64,000 bases of DNA from NCBI GenBank assembly GCA_014706295.1, contig JACSVZ010000002.1, positions 21,610,757-21,674,756 on the forward strand, written 5' to 3'. Of this stretch, positions 19,549 to 60,750 are shown one piece after another. Position numbers and translations under genes: made by a program. Every line of letters starts with the position of its first letter. The first letter of the stretch is position 1. The notes beneath the pieces were generated by a model, which worked only from the letters and a program-made list of their open reading frames with translations, did no database searches and had not been told where the DNA came from. The stretch is from Lycocorax pyrrhopterus obiensis. Lineage: Eukaryota; Chordata; Aves; Passeriformes; Paradisaeidae.

Positions 19549-22360
19549 GCCATGATAAATACGTACACACACTATCTTTTCATCATATCTGCTATTTTCA
19601 TTTCAATGCTGTAAAACAACTGGAATTGGAGCTTCAGGTTAACAACTAGGCAGCTGTTGAGTGCAATTTTCAGAATAGAGGAGAATTTTTTATGTAATTC
19701 CAACTGTTAAATTGAGACCAGACACTGTCTTCTATTGTCAGTAATAACAGAAAGGGTATCTAGTTCTTTTCAGCTGTAATCCTCTGGTATCCACAGGTTA
19801 TTACTTTGCAAACTGTGGCGCCTGGTCTATTATCACTTAACTGAAGTATTTCTTGTTTTATTGATGTGCTTTTCTTCTAGGAATGAACAGTGCCAGTTAG
19901 CGTGTTTGATCATTAAATAGCTATTCTGCCTTAGAAACTTATAGCCACAGGGAAGGAAAATATGATGACAACAGGGAGGTACAAATGAAATACTTGTTTA
20001 CAGGTTATTTTTGTAATTCTGTAGAGAAGGACTTTGTGTTCATATGACTAGAAATACAGACTCCTCAATAAACCCAACTGAGGAATGCTTCTGCCAGTTT
20101 TATATTATAAAGGTAGGAAATGGTGCTTGAAATAATGCTGTGAGATGAGAAATCCCGCTTTGAAAGGAATGGCTGGTCCTGCTGCAAGAGAGGTTAAGCA
20201 TCAAAGCTGAAAGAACTTACTTAAAGTGGGTCCTGTTACAAGCACTGTTTTTTTAAAGGGTGTTAGTGATTTAGTGGTTGTAGGAAGTTTAAAAAGCTTG
20301 GAGATGAGAGAAGCTGTGGGCCTTGGCTTCTCTCTCCCCTCTCTTCAAGGACTGCCCCTTCTATAAACCCAACTCCCTGATTCCACCTTCAGTTTTGTGC
20401 CGTGCCATGAGGCCACACATCGACAGGAGATACAATGTGACACCCTAACACTAGACTTTTCAGTAAAGCTACTTTTAGATGTTGGTGAGGGCAAGCTTTC
20501 TTTGTATCTATGCCATTTGCTCTAACTTGTATTTAACACCTTGCAATCCTGCATTACATAACACAATAAAAATGAGAGAATCAAAACAGGATAACCAGGT
20601 TCCCCAATGACAAATGTATTTGTCTTGACGGCTGGATTGGTCTTTCAGTCCTTGAAGTCCTTGAAAGTATATCTACATAAGTGTGTGTGTTTGTGCATAC
20701 ACATGTGCATGGATACACATTCACATGTACGTATATAAATGCATTTAATATAAAAGCTGGCTTAAATACTAGTTTCAGCATTTCAACATCAAGCAATGGC
20801 AAAGTGAAGGTCGTTCACCCAGACTGACTGGAAGAACAGGCATGAGAGCCCATAAAGGTTTGTATTAATTAACTTAATTGTCCTTGTGGTCTGACATTGC
20901 AGGGTCAAAACCATGCTTGATGCTGAGTTTCTGCTGCACCTCCAACTTCCACGAGATTTACTCACACTTGCCTTCTAGCCTAGACCTGATGTATTAATTT
21001 TGTGATTAAAGCTTGTCTAGTATCTATATTTTAACTAAGTTACTCCACAGTTGTTGCACACTTGACAGAGGCTTTTCTTGTGCACAAAATTGTAAAATTC
21101 TGAAGGGTAAAATCTTACCATAAGATCTAAAAAAAAATCTGCATAGAAATTGAAGAGTTATAATAATGAGTCTGATTTTCCATTGTCTTCATAGGGAAGA
21201 CACTGTCTATGAGACACTTCTTAATTCAGTGTAATTCTCCATGCCATAGGTGTGCATCCTGAACCATGCTGTTAATCTCTTTCTAACCACCCAGAAGGCA
21301 CATCTGTCACAGGAAAGAGTTCTTTTTTGGTTTGGAGGTAAAGAACTACCTGAAACAGACAAAAAGAAAACTCTAAAAACTTTCATTTTGGAAAAACTAC
21401 TGGAACGGTCAAGAGGTAAAGAATAATTCAAGTATCTATCGCTCCCTTTGTCCAGAATGAGGGAAATAAAGCATCTTGGCTGTACCTGCAGCCTCCCTGC
21501 AAATAGAAGGAAACAGCAGGCACATTGATAAGGGGAAGTGTAAAAGGCTTGTGGGAGAACTGATTGCAGAGCTGATGGGAGTAAATCGGATTGATTTGGA
21601 GATTGGATGGGCAGAAGTAATTGCTGAGTATTGGTCAGAGCTCCCGCAGCACCTGTGTCAACACCATCTTTGTCAAGAAATGTGTCACCACTAATTCTCG
21701 TTCACATACATAGTTTGAGAAGGGTCTTAGAATAAAAATAGACATAAAAATTCAAAATATGTATATATTTGTAATACTTATTTCATTCTCAGTTCTGATT
21801 ATTAAATATCTTTTTTATCTTTTGGGGCTAGAGACCCTAGGAACTGAGGAACTGAGCAGTGCTGGAACCAGTTTGAATTTGTGTTTGATGTAAGTCTTGT
21901 ATCCTGCTTCCAAAAATCATCAAAAACAGATGCTTCAGAAAACTGAAATCTCTCCTAGCAATAATAACTAACATAAAGAGTGAGAGTCTTTCTACCCTTA
22001 TCACTTAACACCTTTAAGCACAAAGGTTTGTATTTATCATACACATTTTTTAATGCTCTGACATTTTCACTATACATGTAAATGTCTAACCCTCTTCAGT
22101 GCTGTATAGCCCACGGCCCTTGCCAATGCAGGCACCAGCATGGAGAAGCAGATGGTTCTGTGCAAAGGTAAGATGTAAAATAGAAGAGTTAAGGTATGAG
22201 CTGCATTTGAAAATGGAATGAAAAAGTGTTGAATGAGAGTGCAGCAGAAAGAATGGGGTGCTTTGAGAGTGCTTGCCCCCAGTTTGACCACTCCAGCCAA
22301 TACAGGCCATCAGCAAGTGGGCTGTGGGAACGGGCGAGGCTGCAGCTCCCCAAGCATGGA

Positions 22361-22504
22361 CGTGTTTAAAAAGAGATTGGAAGAGATTGGATGTGGCGCT
22401 CGGTGCCACGGTTTAGTTTAGTTTAGTTGAGGTGTTGGGGCATGGGTTGGACTCGATCTTGAAGGTCTCTTCCAACCTGATGATTCTGTGATTCTATGAT
22501 TCTG
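22361..22504 (+). mobile_element. CR1 LINE 3' end fragment
   Basis: The sequence ends like an avian CR1 3' terminus: ggttggactcgatcttgaag, tcttccaacctgatgattct and a terminal gattct(g/a)tg repeat. The body starts near catggacgtgtttaaaaag. It is 5' truncated, as usual for CR1. Internal oddities are a direct 10-bp duplication (agagattgga twice, about 22372-22392) and three TTTAG units near 22412-22427. Confidence 0.85.
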
Positions 22505-23494
22505 CAGGGGGGGCTAAAAAGAGGTAGAGTGGGTGAGACAAGCCATAAAGACCAGAGGTGTGATCTCACATGGATACAGGTGTGCAACATATGGGATCAC
22601 AAGCTCGTTTCCTTCCCTAACCATTTCTACCTATGCTGTTGTTACCTATGCTGTTGTAACAACTATGGAGAAGTGTTTTGGTGCATTTTTTCTGTTTATT
22701 TTCAGTCTTACTCTTTTACCCCTGCCTCTCATTCAGAATTGAGGAAGATAGTATTTTAAGTTTTCACCATAAAGATCAGCCAATTAGAAAAAAAACAATG
22801 TGAGGTAGTACTAGTAGACACTTGTATGAACCAAAGTCTAAATATATTTGCTCAATAACTTCTTTTAATGATAATTAGAAAAATAGGGGCAACACTAAAA
22901 TATTAGCTAGTTTTCAAATTGGACCAGTTTTGCTTCCAATTTACAAGATTAAAAATGTTTACACCAAGTTGTTACTTGCAATCCAAATCCATTTAAAATG
23001 CCATGAATATTTCAGTGTGGTGTGTAAAGGTAGGAGCAGTCCTGTGACTGCATGAAAACTTCAGATACTTCTCTTATGCAGTGTTTAATACTCAAAACAC
23101 ATAGACTAATGAGATGATGCCAATAGCCTGAATGCGGGATTATATATCACCAGCTCACTGGGATGTAATTAATATGTGTTGCTAGGCAGGTAAACAAGTC
23201 TGGATTATGCCTGGCTGCTTGAGGGAAACAATATCTATGCCTGGCTGGCGTTATTCAGTCACAGAAGAGCAAGGAGAAGCATGGTACAACCCTGCCCACG
23301 TACTGCACAGTCTCCCCTGTTGGTTCATCCAGTAGGTGAGATCTGACAAGTCCCTGTACAGTCCTGAGAATTTAGGCTTCCCAATCCCCAGTATTTCTTA
23401 CTGCCAACCTTAAATGGCCCCTCCCTCAGTAACTTGGTGTTCCTGTGAACTCATGTTGGCCCATGATGCCAAAGTATTTGAGTGTTTGTAGGGT

Positions 23495-26081
23495 TTCATT
23501 TTAAGTCCTGGAGTTTCCTCTGGGAGCCAGCTATGAAAAAGTTAAACACGGCAATGGCAAAGTCCATTTGTGGGTCTGGACCTATACTCATACATACATT
23601 TGAGGTAGCTCAAAGCATCTCTGAATTGTAGACACAGGTTAATTTTGTGTAGCCATGACAGACCCATGACTGCCTCTGTTATGGAAAACAGGGGAGAGAC
23701 AGAACCTGGAAGGAGAAGTAGAATGGGGAAAGATGCAGAAAGCTGGAATTTATGGTGGTCTGGTGGGTCCCCTAGACACTGCTCTGTTCTTTGGTGGCTG
23801 ACAGTAGTGGGAGCAGCAAGGCAGAGCTACATCTGAAGTAATTTATTTGCCTTTCTCTCTTCCTTTCTTCCAATTTGTTGCTATAAGCAACTGGGTATGT
23901 TGTCTACATCTAGCAGCAAACCTAGAGTCACTACTGAAGCTCTAAGGAGACATATTAAAATAACCAACTGATAAATAATTCATTACTTGCTGGAATTACT
24001 TTAATTGATTTCATGATATGCCATTTAGTATTAAGTAAAGTGTATCTCCTCCAAAGGAAGTCTATTTTCCTTTGTTAATAATTTTTTAGCTTTTGTGCAA
24101 AATGACTGTGCTTTCTTCTTTTCAATCTTCATAAATTAAAAGGCTTTTGCTTTTATCTTCCAGGTACATCTAGGAAGAGGTCTTTTTTATCAATTAAAAA
24201 CAGTAAGTTCACACCTTCACAAACACAAGATCTTTACCTGATTAAGTTTAAAATTAAACATTTCTGATCATTTTTGATGGTCTGCTTAGACTGGTGTGAA
24301 TCTGAGGGTTGTGTCTGCAGTACTGGCATGCAGCATTTTGGGGAGTTCCTGGACATACCCACATGCAACAACAGGGATCTTGGAAGTACAGATGCCCACA
24401 GGGAGCCTCTTTGGGCACAGCAGATGCCATCCTTGCTGCTTCCTGTCATAATGTTACATACTCCAATAACTCTCTGTGGTTGAGCATGTGCAGTCCTGAA
24501 ATTCAGAGGTACATTTTTTTTCACCTTGCTGCTCTATTTTTGGAAGAAAACTATACATGTGATACCCAGCACCTATCAAGTAATGTAACTGCTGAGCAGT
24601 GTATGCAGAGTGAATTTAAATGCTCCGGGAATATGTCTCATAATTTCAGAAATGCAAAGCTACCTCAGAAATCCACAGTGCAAGACAGGTGTGTAACTCT
24701 CACTTCTGGTGAACTTCTCTACTTGTGGTATAAGCAGAAGTTGCATTTTCATGAAACGCAAAGCACAATCCGGTGCTGTCATTTGGCCTTGCAACAGTCG
24801 AACCTGGATAATAATCTCAGGATATCAACTGCACTATGCTTAAGGTTATTCTTCACATATGCTGTGACGCACAGAATAGCAGCCATTCTGCAGCTATACT
24901 CCCCCTTCCAGGGAGAATGCCTAGCAGGGTAACTTGCTGAGAGAGATTCATATTGCCTCTTTAATTGACAATATGAAATGCAAGAAGAGTCAGGATCCAG
25001 GCTTCATGTACTCTGTTTGTCTCAATGAAGTGAGGAAAATTGTGGTAAAGGACAGAAGATGGTGAAATCTACAGCTTCTCCAACACAGTGATTCAGTATA
25101 GCTGTTTAGTCATTGACATACTGTTCTTCACTTTCTCTTACACATTATTATGAGGGGAAAAAAATCATTCATAATCACTGGATTAACTTCTCCCCAGGCT
25201 GTGAGACAACTGTTCACAATTGCTTTTCTTATTGAGAACTATTGGGTATTGTGCCTTTGTTTTGAGATTTTCTTTCTCTACCACACAGTACAACCAAATG
25301 AAGGTTTACTCCTAAAGGACATTTCAAACTGTAATGACATGATAGAAACATTTTCCCTCTGAACTACAGTGACAGCTTGACACTGAGAGGTCATACTTGG
25401 CCAAGTGTAAATTACAGACTCCATTTTATGCATTTGAATCACAAGTTCCTGTGGCAACTCACAAGTTGTAAAGGACCAAATGCAGTGGGACACAGCAACC
25501 CCAGGTTGGTGCTCAGTACAGGGAGGTTCCGAGTTTGACAGCTGGAAGGACATTTAGCTTTCTTCTGCTTGGCCAGTGAGATCTTTTACTTGACATGTCA
25601 CCTGCAATATACGATAGAGCATAATATGACACCACCTTAAATCAAAAATGGAATAAAGTAATCCAGATCACCACCTTAAATCAAATAGGGCAGAAGCAAT
25701 AGCTTCCTCACATTCAATTATTTTCAAGGGTGCAATGGACATAAGGAGAAATTACAACTGATGCACCCTATTCTTATGTTTTAATGTGGTGTTTGGCAGC
25801 GCTGCCAAACCAAGCACTCAGAAATTCTGAATCTCATCCAGAAAGCTTGATATGACCCTGGAAATCATGACAGTTCAAATACTTAGCACATGTTGCTCTT
25901 TATTTGTTTTCCTAGGTGCAAATCATTATCATTCAACTCCAGGTTTTCTAGCATGGAGCTTGTAGAAATACCAAAGGCTTTGGGAAAACTGCAAGTGCTG
26001 TGAATGCCCGCCAGCCACCATGCTGGAATTGCCCTGGTGGCCTCAGCAGCTTCCACCAGCAGCAAATTTTGTTCATAGAGC
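23495..26081. repeat. Tandem unit, copy 1 (about 2.59 kb)
   Basis: The first full copy of a direct tandem repeat whose start, ttcattttaagtcctggag, recurs at 26082 and 28667. I see only four differences from copy 2: two substitutions near the start (ctatactc against ctacactc, gaggtagctc against gaggtggctc) and one extra T in each of two T-runs (near 24083 and 24513). That explains the offset falling from 2587 to 2585. The unit contains no recognised gene or transposon domain. The 207-codon frame at 24309-24932 is split in copy 2 by the T-run change, so it is not conserved as coding sequence. Confidence 0.96.
25791..25810. other. Perfect 20-bp palindrome in tandem copy 1
   Basis: The sequence gtttggcagc is followed immediately by its reverse complement. 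The core TTGGCAGCGCTGCCAA resembles an NFI-type TTGGC/GCCAA inverted site, which is inference from the half-sites. Confidence 0.8.
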
Positions 26082-28666
26082 TTCATTTTAAGTCCTGGAG
26101 TTTCCTCTGGGAGCCAGCTATGAAAAAGTTAAACACGGCAATGGCAAAGTCCATTTGTGGGTCTGGACCTACACTCATACATACATTTGAGGTGGCTCAA
26201 AGCATCTCTGAATTGTAGACACAGGTTAATTTTGTGTAGCCATGACAGACCCATGACTGCCTCTGTTATGGAAAACAGGGGAGAGACAGAACCTGGAAGG
26301 AGAAGTAGAATGGGGAAAGATGCAGAAAGCTGGAATTTATGGTGGTCTGGTGGGTCCCCTAGACACTGCTCTGTTCTTTGGTGGCTGACAGTAGTGGGAG
26401 CAGCAAGGCAGAGCTACATCTGAAGTAATTTATTTGCCTTTCTCTCTTCCTTTCTTCCAATTTGTTGCTATAAGCAACTGGGTATGTTGTCTACATCTAG
26501 CAGCAAACCTAGAGTCACTACTGAAGCTCTAAGGAGACATATTAAAATAACCAACTGATAAATAATTCATTACTTGCTGGAATTACTTTAATTGATTTCA
26601 TGATATGCCATTTAGTATTAAGTAAAGTGTATCTCCTCCAAAGGAAGTCTATTTTCCTTTGTTAATAATTTTTAGCTTTTGTGCAAAATGACTGTGCTTT
26701 CTTCTTTTCAATCTTCATAAATTAAAAGGCTTTTGCTTTTATCTTCCAGGTACATCTAGGAAGAGGTCTTTTTTATCAATTAAAAACAGTAAGTTCACAC
26801 CTTCACAAACACAAGATCTTTACCTGATTAAGTTTAAAATTAAACATTTCTGATCATTTTTGATGGTCTGCTTAGACTGGTGTGAATCTGAGGGTTGTGT
26901 CTGCAGTACTGGCATGCAGCATTTTGGGGAGTTCCTGGACATACCCACATGCAACAACAGGGATCTTGGAAGTACAGATGCCCACAGGGAGCCTCTTTGG
27001 GCACAGCAGATGCCATCCTTGCTGCTTCCTGTCATAATGTTACATACTCCAATAACTCTCTGTGGTTGAGCATGTGCAGTCCTGAAATTCAGAGGTACAT
27101 TTTTTTCACCTTGCTGCTCTATTTTTGGAAGAAAACTATACATGTGATACCCAGCACCTATCAAGTAATGTAACTGCTGAGCAGTGTATGCAGAGTGAAT
27201 TTAAATGCTCCGGGAATATGTCTCATAATTTCAGAAATGCAAAGCTACCTCAGAAATCCACAGTGCAAGACAGGTGTGTAACTCTCACTTCTGGTGAACT
27301 TCTCTACTTGTGGTATAAGCAGAAGTTGCATTTTCATGAAACGCAAAGCACAATCCGGTGCTGTCATTTGGCCTTGCAACAGTCGAACCTGGATAATAAT
27401 CTCAGGATATCAACTGCACTATGCTTAAGGTTATTCTTCACATATGCTGTGACGCACAGAATAGCAGCCATTCTGCAGCTATACTCCCCCTTCCAGGGAG
27501 AATGCCTAGCAGGGTAACTTGCTGAGAGAGATTCATATTGCCTCTTTAATTGACAATATGAAATGCAAGAAGAGTCAGGATCCAGGCTTCATGTACTCTG
27601 TTTGTCTCAATGAAGTGAGGAAAATTGTGGTAAAGGACAGAAGATGGTGAAATCTACAGCTTCTCCAACACAGTGATTCAGTATAGCTGTTTAGTCATTG
27701 ACATACTGTTCTTCACTTTCTCTTACACATTATTATGAGGGGAAAAAAATCATTCATAATCACTGGATTAACTTCTCCCCAGGCTGTGAGACAACTGTTC
27801 ACAATTGCTTTTCTTATTGAGAACTATTGGGTATTGTGCCTTTGTTTTGAGATTTTCTTTCTCTACCACACAGTACAACCAAATGAAGGTTTACTCCTAA
27901 AGGACATTTCAAACTGTAATGACATGATAGAAACATTTTCCCTCTGAACTACAGTGACAGCTTGACACTGAGAGGTCATACTTGGCCAAGTGTAAATTAC
28001 AGACTCCATTTTATGCATTTGAATCACAAGTTCCTGTGGCAACTCACAAGTTGTAAAGGACCAAATGCAGTGGGACACAGCAACCCCAGGTTGGTGCTCA
28101 GTACAGGGAGGTTCCGAGTTTGACAGCTGGAAGGACATTTAGCTTTCTTCTGCTTGGCCAGTGAGATCTTTTACTTGACATGTCACCTGCAATATACGAT
28201 AGAGCATAATATGACACCACCTTAAATCAAAAATGGAATAAAGTAATCCAGATCACCACCTTAAATCAAATAGGGCAGAAGCAATAGCTTCCTCACATTC
28301 AATTATTTTCAAGGGTGCAATGGACATAAGGAGAAATTACAACTGATGCACCCTATTCTTATGTTTTAATGTGGTGTTTGGCAGCGCTGCCAAACCAAGC
28401 ACTCAGAAATTCTGAATCTCATCCAGAAAGCTTGATATGACCCTGGAAATCATGACAGTTCAAATACTTAGCACATGTTGCTCTTTATTTGTTTTCCTAG
28501 GTGCAAATCATTATCATTCAACTCCAGGTTTTCTAGCATGGAGCTTGTAGAAATACCAAAGGCTTTGGGAAAACTGCAAGTGCTGTGAATGCCCGCCAGC
28601 CACCATGCTGGAATTGCCCTGGTGGCCTCAGCAGCTTCCACCAGCAGCAAATTTTGTTCATAGAGC
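26082..28666. repeat. Tandem unit, copy 2 (about 2.585 kb)
   Basis: Second full copy, joined head to tail with copy 1 and copy 3 without spacer. It is nearly identical to copy 1 over its whole length; several shadow frames of 67-91 codons translate identically in both. At the two variable positions near the unit start it agrees with copy 3, not with copy 1. Confidence 0.96.
28376..28395. other. Perfect 20-bp palindrome in tandem copy 2
   Basis: Same palindrome as in copy 1, exactly 2585 bp downstream and about 1.27 kb before the NMT2 start codon. Confidence 0.8.
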
Positions 28667-29136
28667 TTCATTTTAAGTCCTGGAGTTTCCTCTGGGAGCC
28701 AGCTATGAAAAAGTTAAACACGGCAATGGCAAAGTCCATTTGTGGGTCTGGACCTACACTCATACATACATTTGAGGTGGCTCAAAGCATCTCTGAATTG
28801 TAGACACAGGTTAATTTTGTGTAGCCATGACAGACCCATGACTGCCTCTGTTATGGAAAACAGGGGAGAGACAGAACCTGGAAGGAGAAGTAGAATGGGG
28901 AAAGATGCAGAAAGCTGGAATTTATGGTGGTCTGGTGGGTCCCCTAGACACTGCTCTGTTCTTTGGTGGCTGACAGTAGTGGGAGCAGCAAGGCAGAGCT
29001 ACATCTGAAGTAATTTATTTGCCTTTCTCTCTTCCTTTCTTCCAATTTGTTGCTATAAGCAACTGGGTATGTTGTCTACATCTAGCAGCAAACCTAGAGT
29101 CACTACTGAAGCTCTAAGGAGACGTATGAAAATAAC
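28667..29136. repeat. Tandem unit, copy 3, first 470 bp only
   Basis: This matches the first 470 bp of copies 1 and 2. Up to about 29123 I see no mismatch to copy 2, then two mismatches (gacgtatg against gacatatt), a shared aaaataac, and complete divergence into GC-rich NMT2 promoter sequence. The array is therefore S-T-S-T-S, with S about 470 bp and T about 2.1 kb. Confidence 0.93.
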
Positions 29137-29651
29137 TTGGGCGTCCGAGTGTTTACGGTGTGAGAAGGAAACACGGGGAGCGGCAGAACGCGCGTCGATG
29201 CTGCCGAGGCCCGGCGGCTGCAGGCCCGGCCCAAGGGGCTCCGCGGGACGGACACGCCGGGGCTCCGCTCGGGCTCCCGCGGCTGCGGGGTCAGCGCCCA
29301 CGGACGGGATCCCGGGGCCCATGGAAGGCCAGGGAAACGGCGTGGATGTCGGCATGAGAGGACCAGTCCGGGGCCGAACCCAGGGGCGGCACCGCCCGAG
29401 TGTGTGGGGCTGGGCAGGGCAGGGCCGGGCCGGGCAGGACAGGGCGCGGAGCGCTCCCCGCACAGCCCCGCCCCGGTCCCCACGCGGTGGCGGGAGCGGC
29501 CGGGCAGCCCGGGCGGCCGCCGCCTCCTCGTCCCCAGGCTTTAGCGCGGGGAAGGACCGCAGCTAGAGGGAGCTGCTCCGGACCGCGTCTGCCCGTGCGC
29601 CCCGGTTCTTTCACAGGCTCCCCCGCCCCTCCCCTCCCTCCTTCCCCCGTG

Positions 29652-60112
<30,461 letters not shown>

Positions 60113-60750
60113 GAACGCTTATGTTTCTAGAACTCTCGAGGTCATCGTTTGAGTTAATTTGATCTCCATAACTCTTGAAATAGCATTGTTCAAGAGGAGT
60201 AAAAGCACAACGTCAGTGATACTGAAATAGTCCATTAAATCTGATCAATGAAGACATCCACATGTGACCAAATTTATGCATTTTCAGATAGATCAGACGG
60301 TCCATGAAACTCTTCTATTGTCCATGAAAAGAATACAAAGCACATTCATTTAAGTTTCAAAGCTTAGCTTGCACCTTGATGAGAAGAAGGTATTTTTTTC
60401 CACTCTGTAGAAAAGACTGTTTTGTACAAACTGAACTTCAGTGGTGGATTAGGGTACAAAAATATTTGCTATTATGTGGATGAACTGCTGCATTTCTATT
60501 TATTAAGTGGTGATGTATGTATGTCAGTGTAACAGAATGAAGGATACAAACTGGAGTATCTTCGCTTACTTACGTAACATGGATATCGTCATTTGGGGGA
60601 AAATCATGAAGTACGATACCTTTGTAGCTCTATGAAAGTCCTGGATGTTTTTGTAACTGGAGCAGTATGAAAATGTACTGGTTTAACTAGTGCATTTGTT
60701 TCTCCATAAGCAACGCTGCCAAATCAATAAAAAATACAGATTTGTACTTT
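60113..60750 (+). other. NMT2 3'UTR (minimal extent)
   Basis: AT-rich sequence after the stop, ending shortly after the AATAAA at 60726. Sequence of similar, 3'UTR-like character goes on to about 61560, so a longer form is possible. Confidence 0.65.
60726..60731 (+). terminator. NMT2 poly(A) signal
   Basis: Canonical AATAAA in caaatcaataaaaaatac, about 615 bases after the stop codon. First canonical signal after the stop. Confidence 0.7.

Larger units (their letters stand above)
17931..23494. other. FAM171A1-NMT2 intergenic, proximal part
   Basis: No gene is supported. The stretch has an AT-dinucleotide-rich tract (19480-19548) and a CR1 3' end (22361-22504). Open frames of 60-107 codons on both strands carry no recognisable motif. 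The rest is unassigned single-copy-looking sequence. Confidence 0.7.

Noticed and set aside
24309..24932. 207-codon open frame in tandem copy 1
   Set aside because: In copy 2 a one-base change in a T-run splits it into frames of 92 and 130 codons. No similarity recognised.
23495..29136. The S-T-S-T-S array as a tandem LTR provirus
   Set aside because: The S segment does not start with TG or end with CA, there is no visible primer-binding site or polypurine tract, and T has no retroviral coding relics.
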